A DNA stretch of 64,000 nt from Gorsachius magnificus (Eukaryota; Chordata; Aves; Pelecaniformes; Ardeidae), in assembly GCA_034008185.1 (NCBI GenBank), contig CM067086.1, positions 36,805,007-36,869,006 of the forward strand, in the 5' to 3' direction. The translations under genes were made by a program, and so were the position numbers. Numbering within the stretch: position 1 is the first letter of the stretch; every line of letters begins with the position of its first letter. Under the pieces are notes generated by a model. It did not search any database. It was not told the DNA's origin and saw nothing but the letters and a program-made list of their open reading frames with translations. Below, piece after piece: positions 60,341-64,000 of this stretch.

Positions 60341-62034
60341 GCCATAAAGAAGAGGAGGAAGGGAGGATAAAAGCTGTAAGAAGGATACACAGGAATAAAA
60401 AAGCCAGTGTGGTTGAGGAGCTTTACAAATTCTCTTAGAGTTGGACAAATTTCCTATGAGCCTTCTGAGTTATCCTGTAGTCAAAACATTTTTTAAAAGA
60501 AATAATTGTAATAATAATTCTAAAAAAATCAGAAATCTGCAAAACTTTGCTGACCAGAAACAAACTAAGAAATCTCTAAGTCTTTAGTTCTTAGAATTAA
60601 CTTAGAAAAAGATTACCAGGACAATTTAGAAACCTTGGTGAGAGCATCAGGTCTTGGTCTGAACTTAGAGAACTCACTGTGCTCTTACTATTTTCTATTC
60701 AATGTTCCTATTTCTTTCTGCCATAGCTTCACCACCTTTTTTCCATCTGTTTTTTTAAACATCTCCACTTGAGTGTGCATCTTAAACAAACAAATCAAAA
60801 CTTAGTTTTGTAAGTTTATTCTAAATATATGCAGGGTCCTTTAACATTCCCCAGATTTAACATTAGTTCATCCTTTGAGGTAATGACTTCAGAATAATTA
60901 CTGGATTCTCCTGCTTTTGTTTCTGAGCTTTTTGTCTTTCATTCACACCTATCTTTTACTTTCTAAGTAGTTGACAAAGCTGACCTGTACTTCTGAAAGG
61001 AAAAAAAGCTAAATTTTAACTTTTTATGGTTTTAGTCCATGCTATTCTTGATAGTGAAGACCTGATGTTGTTTCACTGTTGGAGAAGCACTAAAATGGCT
61101 GCCTCGTGTTGCAGACATTTTATAGCATAAGAAAATCGCTTCCTGAAACAGAAGAGTTCATATACTTAAATGAGAAAACTTACCCTTGTGATTAGCCTCC
61201 TGTGACCATTTCAGATCAGTACATGTATCACCTGAGCAAGCCATGCGTAGGTAACCCAGCCAAATCATAAACCTGATTGTGATCCTCAAAATAATTCCAT
61301 ATCAAGAACCATAGTTTTAAAATATTTTCAAGCTAACATAATTGAATTTCAACTATATTTATGTAGATGAGTCATAGTAGAGACTGAATGTTAATAAACA
61401 TTGACATTCTCATTAACAAGAATTGAAAATCTCATACTAAGTGTACCTTAGAAGATGCAGCTCCAATAATTTCAGTTCTTGGAAGTCACATTGCTCTCAG
61501 CTTCTTGATTAAAAGCAGTAACCATGTCTATTATAGCTAAGATAAATAAACAGATATTTTCTGGCAGTTTAGTGCACAAATGCAACCTCCTAACCCTCAC
61601 CATCAAAAGGTCAAAAGCTGCAAAACCTAGTCCATTAACCTCTGTAAATGGTTGTGATATTAAAAACTGACTCTCAATATCCAAGGGTCATGATCTAGTG
61701 CAATAACCATCAGCAATAAAGAATTATGACTATAGTACATTATCCATCTATAAAATGGCCATTTATGACACCAGCACATTGGCTATCTCTAACAGGAATG
61801 GACCACCCCTTTCTAAGAATCATTGCACACTTTCGGTTAAAAGGTTATGATATAAACTGTGAAAACTTACTCAGTTTTAAAACAGAGCACAGAACTACTT
61901 TCTGTATATTTAGCAAAACAGAAGAAAAACCCACAGGCTAATGCAGCTCCGTAGAAAATAACAGTTTAAAAGGTTGTTCTTAGCCTACTATTCTGTACTG
62001 CAGCATAGAAATTTCAGATTTAATTAGCTATCAC

Positions 62035-62189
62035 CTCATTATCAGAGATCCACGGATCGGTAGAAGCCTATCAAGTTGCAGAGGAGCTCTTCCAAGATAA
62101 GGGCTAACTACTTTGTGCTTGTAGCAACCTTTTCTGGCTGTTAAACAGAGCTGTGGCTCTCCAAGCAAAGCAAAGTTTTGAGAAAGTTG
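62035..62189 (-). CDS. candidate internal coding exon, unrecognised protein (low confidence)
   Basis: On the minus strand GTTTTTTTTTCTCTCAG precedes 155 bases open in one frame (51 codons plus two bases; phase 0 in, phase 2 out). They end in GAG|GTGATA, a fair donor. The peptide begins QLSQNFALLGEPQLC and includes a basic stretch (ARKGCYKHK) and CpG-containing codons. Joining to the exon at 63246-63381 in this frame would require that exon's weaker phase-0 donor (CCA|GTAGGT). No domain recognised. Confidence 0.2.
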
Positions 62190-63245
62190 CTGAGAGAAAA
62201 AAAAACAAACCAACACCTGATGATCAGTAAAAAGAAATGGCTCTGAAGAGAAATAGCAAGAAGCATACAACAACCATACTTTTAGTGGTGCAAACATCTT
62301 TTGAATCTCAAAAAGTCTATTTTTGGTGAAAGAAGGTGGGGGAGATGACAATTTAAGAAATATGATAAATAAATGTGAAACAATTTGTGAATTCTTTAGA
62401 ATATTAAAAACAACTGTCAGAATAGGTCAAACAAATATCTTTGCTACATTTTATATATATATATATATACACACAAATATATATAGATGGATGGGAGACT
62501 TTTTTCATTTGCATGATGTCTGTTTAAATTGCTGAGATGTCTTATCTGTAGAAACTTAGGCCAGTGAGTTATTTAATCAATCACTAAAACTTTGATGACA
62601 CATTAGCTTGGAAGACCTGCAAAAATTCAACCCACTCTCCATTTTAGAGAGCAGCTGTTCTTACTAATTAAAATGGAAAAACTCCATCCATCTTCATTTG
62701 CAGAGAAGTCACCCAGACAGAGACAGAACTTCAGCATCCTATTGTAGTTTCACAGGATGTCTGAAAGGGCCAGAGAGGAAGTAGAAAATATCTGTTATTT
62801 TAATTTTGACAACAGATATAGAGAGGCCTTTTATTTGTAATTTGATGTGAGAGGCTACCAAAGCTAAAAGCAAGTAACATAGCAATTTTGTTTACTCTTT
62901 CTTTTTCCTTTACATTTAATGAATAATTTACCCAACTGCAGAGTCAAAAGCTCCCTCTCAGGAATGGAATTAACTACACCTACAGTGTCTTGCCATTTTG
63001 TTCTGGTCACTGAAAAATAAGGAACATGAGGGCATGAAAACATGATGTGGATTTAAAATGAGTCTCTATTCATTTAAGTTTTTGCTAGAGAAAATTTTTT
63101 TTTCTGTAGTTCATAGTAATAATAAAATCTCTGCTAGAATAATATATATGCACTCTTTCCTGCTTCTGTTCTACCAATGATCTTTTCAATTGTTTTCTAA
63201 ATCTATGAAACAGAAGGAACATGGAGAACTAGCAAGTCTATTTAC
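62190..63245. other. non-coding stretch (possible intron)
   Basis: AT-rich with a (TA)n/(CA)n microsatellite at 62451-62484. If the neighbouring exon calls are right this is a roughly 1-kb minus-strand intron. No other content. Confidence 0.45.
62451..62484 (+). repeat. (TA)n microsatellite
   Basis: About nine TA units followed by ACACACA and a further ATATATATA. Confidence 0.9.
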
Positions 63246-63381
63246 CTACTGGCACATGATTAGGTTCAGGGTTGCACGGGTACTGGGACCCAGAAGTATA
63301 GCCTCTGCTCATAAAGGGGTTAAGATGAAAATTATCTACAGCACTCAGTCTTCTGGAGAACCCATCTTTGGCCAATGTTGC
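63246..63381 (-). CDS. candidate internal coding exon, unrecognised protein
   Basis: On the minus strand, CTTACCCCCTCTCTGCTCTT then TGCAG forms an excellent acceptor. It is followed by 136 bases open in only one frame (45 codons plus one base; phase 0 in). They end in TAG|GTAAAT (phase 1) or, less well, CCA|GTAGGT (phase 0). The peptide begins ATLAKDGFSRRLSAVDN and contains a Pro/Asn/Gly-rich end (SGSQYPCNPEPNH). It lies 95 bp downstream of the exon at 63477-63633 and shares its phase. Together these two are the best coding evidence in the window. I do not recognise the protein; a lncRNA or pseudogene remains possible. Confidence 0.32.
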
Positions 63382-63476
63382 CTGCAAAGAGCAGAGAGGG
63401 GGTAAGAGAGGGTGCCTGGAGATATTGAGACACTGTGATACCAAACAGATCAAAAGTAGGCTACATTTCAGCTTAC

Positions 63477-63633
63477 AGCCTTCTTCTGCATAAATAGGAT
63501 TGCATGAACAGCAGCAACTTTTGCCTCTTCCAGGTGTCTCCCCAGTGTAGACCCTGAAGGTATGGGTCTCTGGAACCTGCATCCTCCTATGGGAGAGGAA
63601 GCCAGTTCATCTTCTGTTCTCCAGTCCTTTGTG
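63477..63633 (-). CDS. candidate internal coding exon, unrecognised protein
   Basis: On the minus strand, TTCTATTCTTTTCCTTTCAG immediately precedes 157 bases. These are open in one frame only (one base plus 52 codons; phase 2 in, phase 0 out) and end in GGCT|GTAAGC, a good donor. The peptide begins TKDWRTEDELASSPIGG and has a helical-looking alanine-rich end (EEAKVAAVHAILFMQKKA). The downstream intron is 95 bp with a strong pyrimidine tract, and the reading frame continues into 63246-63381. No domain or family is recognised. Any 5' exons would lie beyond the right edge of the window. Confidence 0.32.
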
Positions 63634-64000
63634 CTGAAAGGAAAAGAATAGAATGTATAACTTGTTAAGTTCAAACAGTGGCCACAAAGAAATGATTTTA
63701 TTAATGAGATTTGATACTAGGCATTTTACTAGCTGAACGCCTCGTTTTCAATGGGCTTAACAGCTGGCAGGCTCTGGAGGATGCTTTAGAGCATCTTTTC
63801 CGTTCTCCCTGTGCAACAGCTTCCTGCCAGGCTGGCCCAGCCTATGGTCAGTGTGCCAGATCTCCTTCATTAAGGGATGCTAAAACACCGTATGTCAGAA
63901 TCTGTCTTCTACTACTGTGGTTAATAAAAATGTTAAAGCATAACTTTGTTTCCAATGTTGTCATCTTTCCCAGAAATGGGCTTATTTTCACTTGTAGTAT
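63634..64000. other. non-coding or intronic right edge
   Basis: The sequence at 63721-63890 is GC-richer with several CpGs. On the minus strand an acceptor-like TTTTAG at 63880 is followed by 40 codons open to a TAA at about 63757. There is no suitable donor in the phase needed by the next exon, so I do not call an exon. Confidence 0.4.

Larger units (their letters stand above)
57606..62034. other. non-coding stretch with several enhancer-like blocks
   Basis: T15 run (57795-57809), A23 run (58119-58141), (CA)9 (58625-58642), a purine-rich tract (59105-59150) and three blocks with conserved-element texture (58640-59050, 59400-59620, 60040-60340). A minus-strand stretch at 61470-61620 has acceptor-like sites in several places but no consistent exon. 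Confidence 0.5.

Noticed and set aside
1..64000. tRNA, rRNA, CRISPR arrays, bacterial operons, intact LINE or endogenous retroviral genes
   Set aside because: None of the diagnostic sequences (cloverleaf A/B boxes, spaced direct repeats, reverse transcriptase or integrase frames, LTR pairs) were seen on either strand.

Overview
The window is AT-rich, almost entirely non-coding vertebrate nuclear DNA. The longest open frame is 124 codons, and none of the open frames encodes a protein family I recognise. The best taxonomic clue is a pair of decayed CR1 LINE 3' ends (about 6.15 and 27.0 kb) carrying the 'ggaacctctggaggtctagtccaa...cctgctcaaag' type of sequence common in birds and also found in crocodilians and turtles. 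There is a further CR1-like reverse-transcriptase remnant at 56.1 kb and two copies of an old amniote repeat tail (33.2 and 48.4 kb). Repeats are sparse and old, and there are no SINE arrays, so a bird (or close sauropsid) is my best inference. The species and chromosome cannot be told from the sequence.

Layout: 0.2-0.5 kb is a GC-richer patch with exon-like sequence on both strands and a strong G-quadruplex motif. From 0.5 to 22 kb the DNA is AT-rich, with homeodomain-motif-dense blocks (3.6-4.1, 7.0-7.3, 13.6-13.9 kb), an old CR1 and small hairpins. At 22.3-23.1 kb there is a second exon-like patch. From 23 to 57 kb it is mostly featureless, with CR1 and ancient repeats, short tandem duplications (49.3 and 47.4 kb), a recursive-splice-site look-alike (44.1 kb) and a well-formed non-coding exon candidate (54.76-54.87 kb). 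At 57.06 kb there is a 40-bp perfect palindrome. From 57.4 to 63.7 kb lie the best coding-exon candidates, all on the minus strand, interleaved with blocks (58.6-59.05, 59.4-59.6, 60.04-60.34 kb) that look like conserved non-coding elements.

The most defensible gene evidence is a pair of adjacent minus-strand exons (63,633-63,477 and 63,381-63,246). They have good splice sites, matching phase and a 95-bp intron. Candidate exons farther down the minus strand can be joined to them in compatible phases, but exon-like stretches arise by chance in a window this size. Every exon call here is a low-confidence hypothesis. The safest description is gene desert or long intron, with regulatory elements and possibly the 3' part of one unrecognised minus-strand gene. 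I found no RNA genes, CRISPR arrays, bacterial or viral genes, or intact mobile elements.
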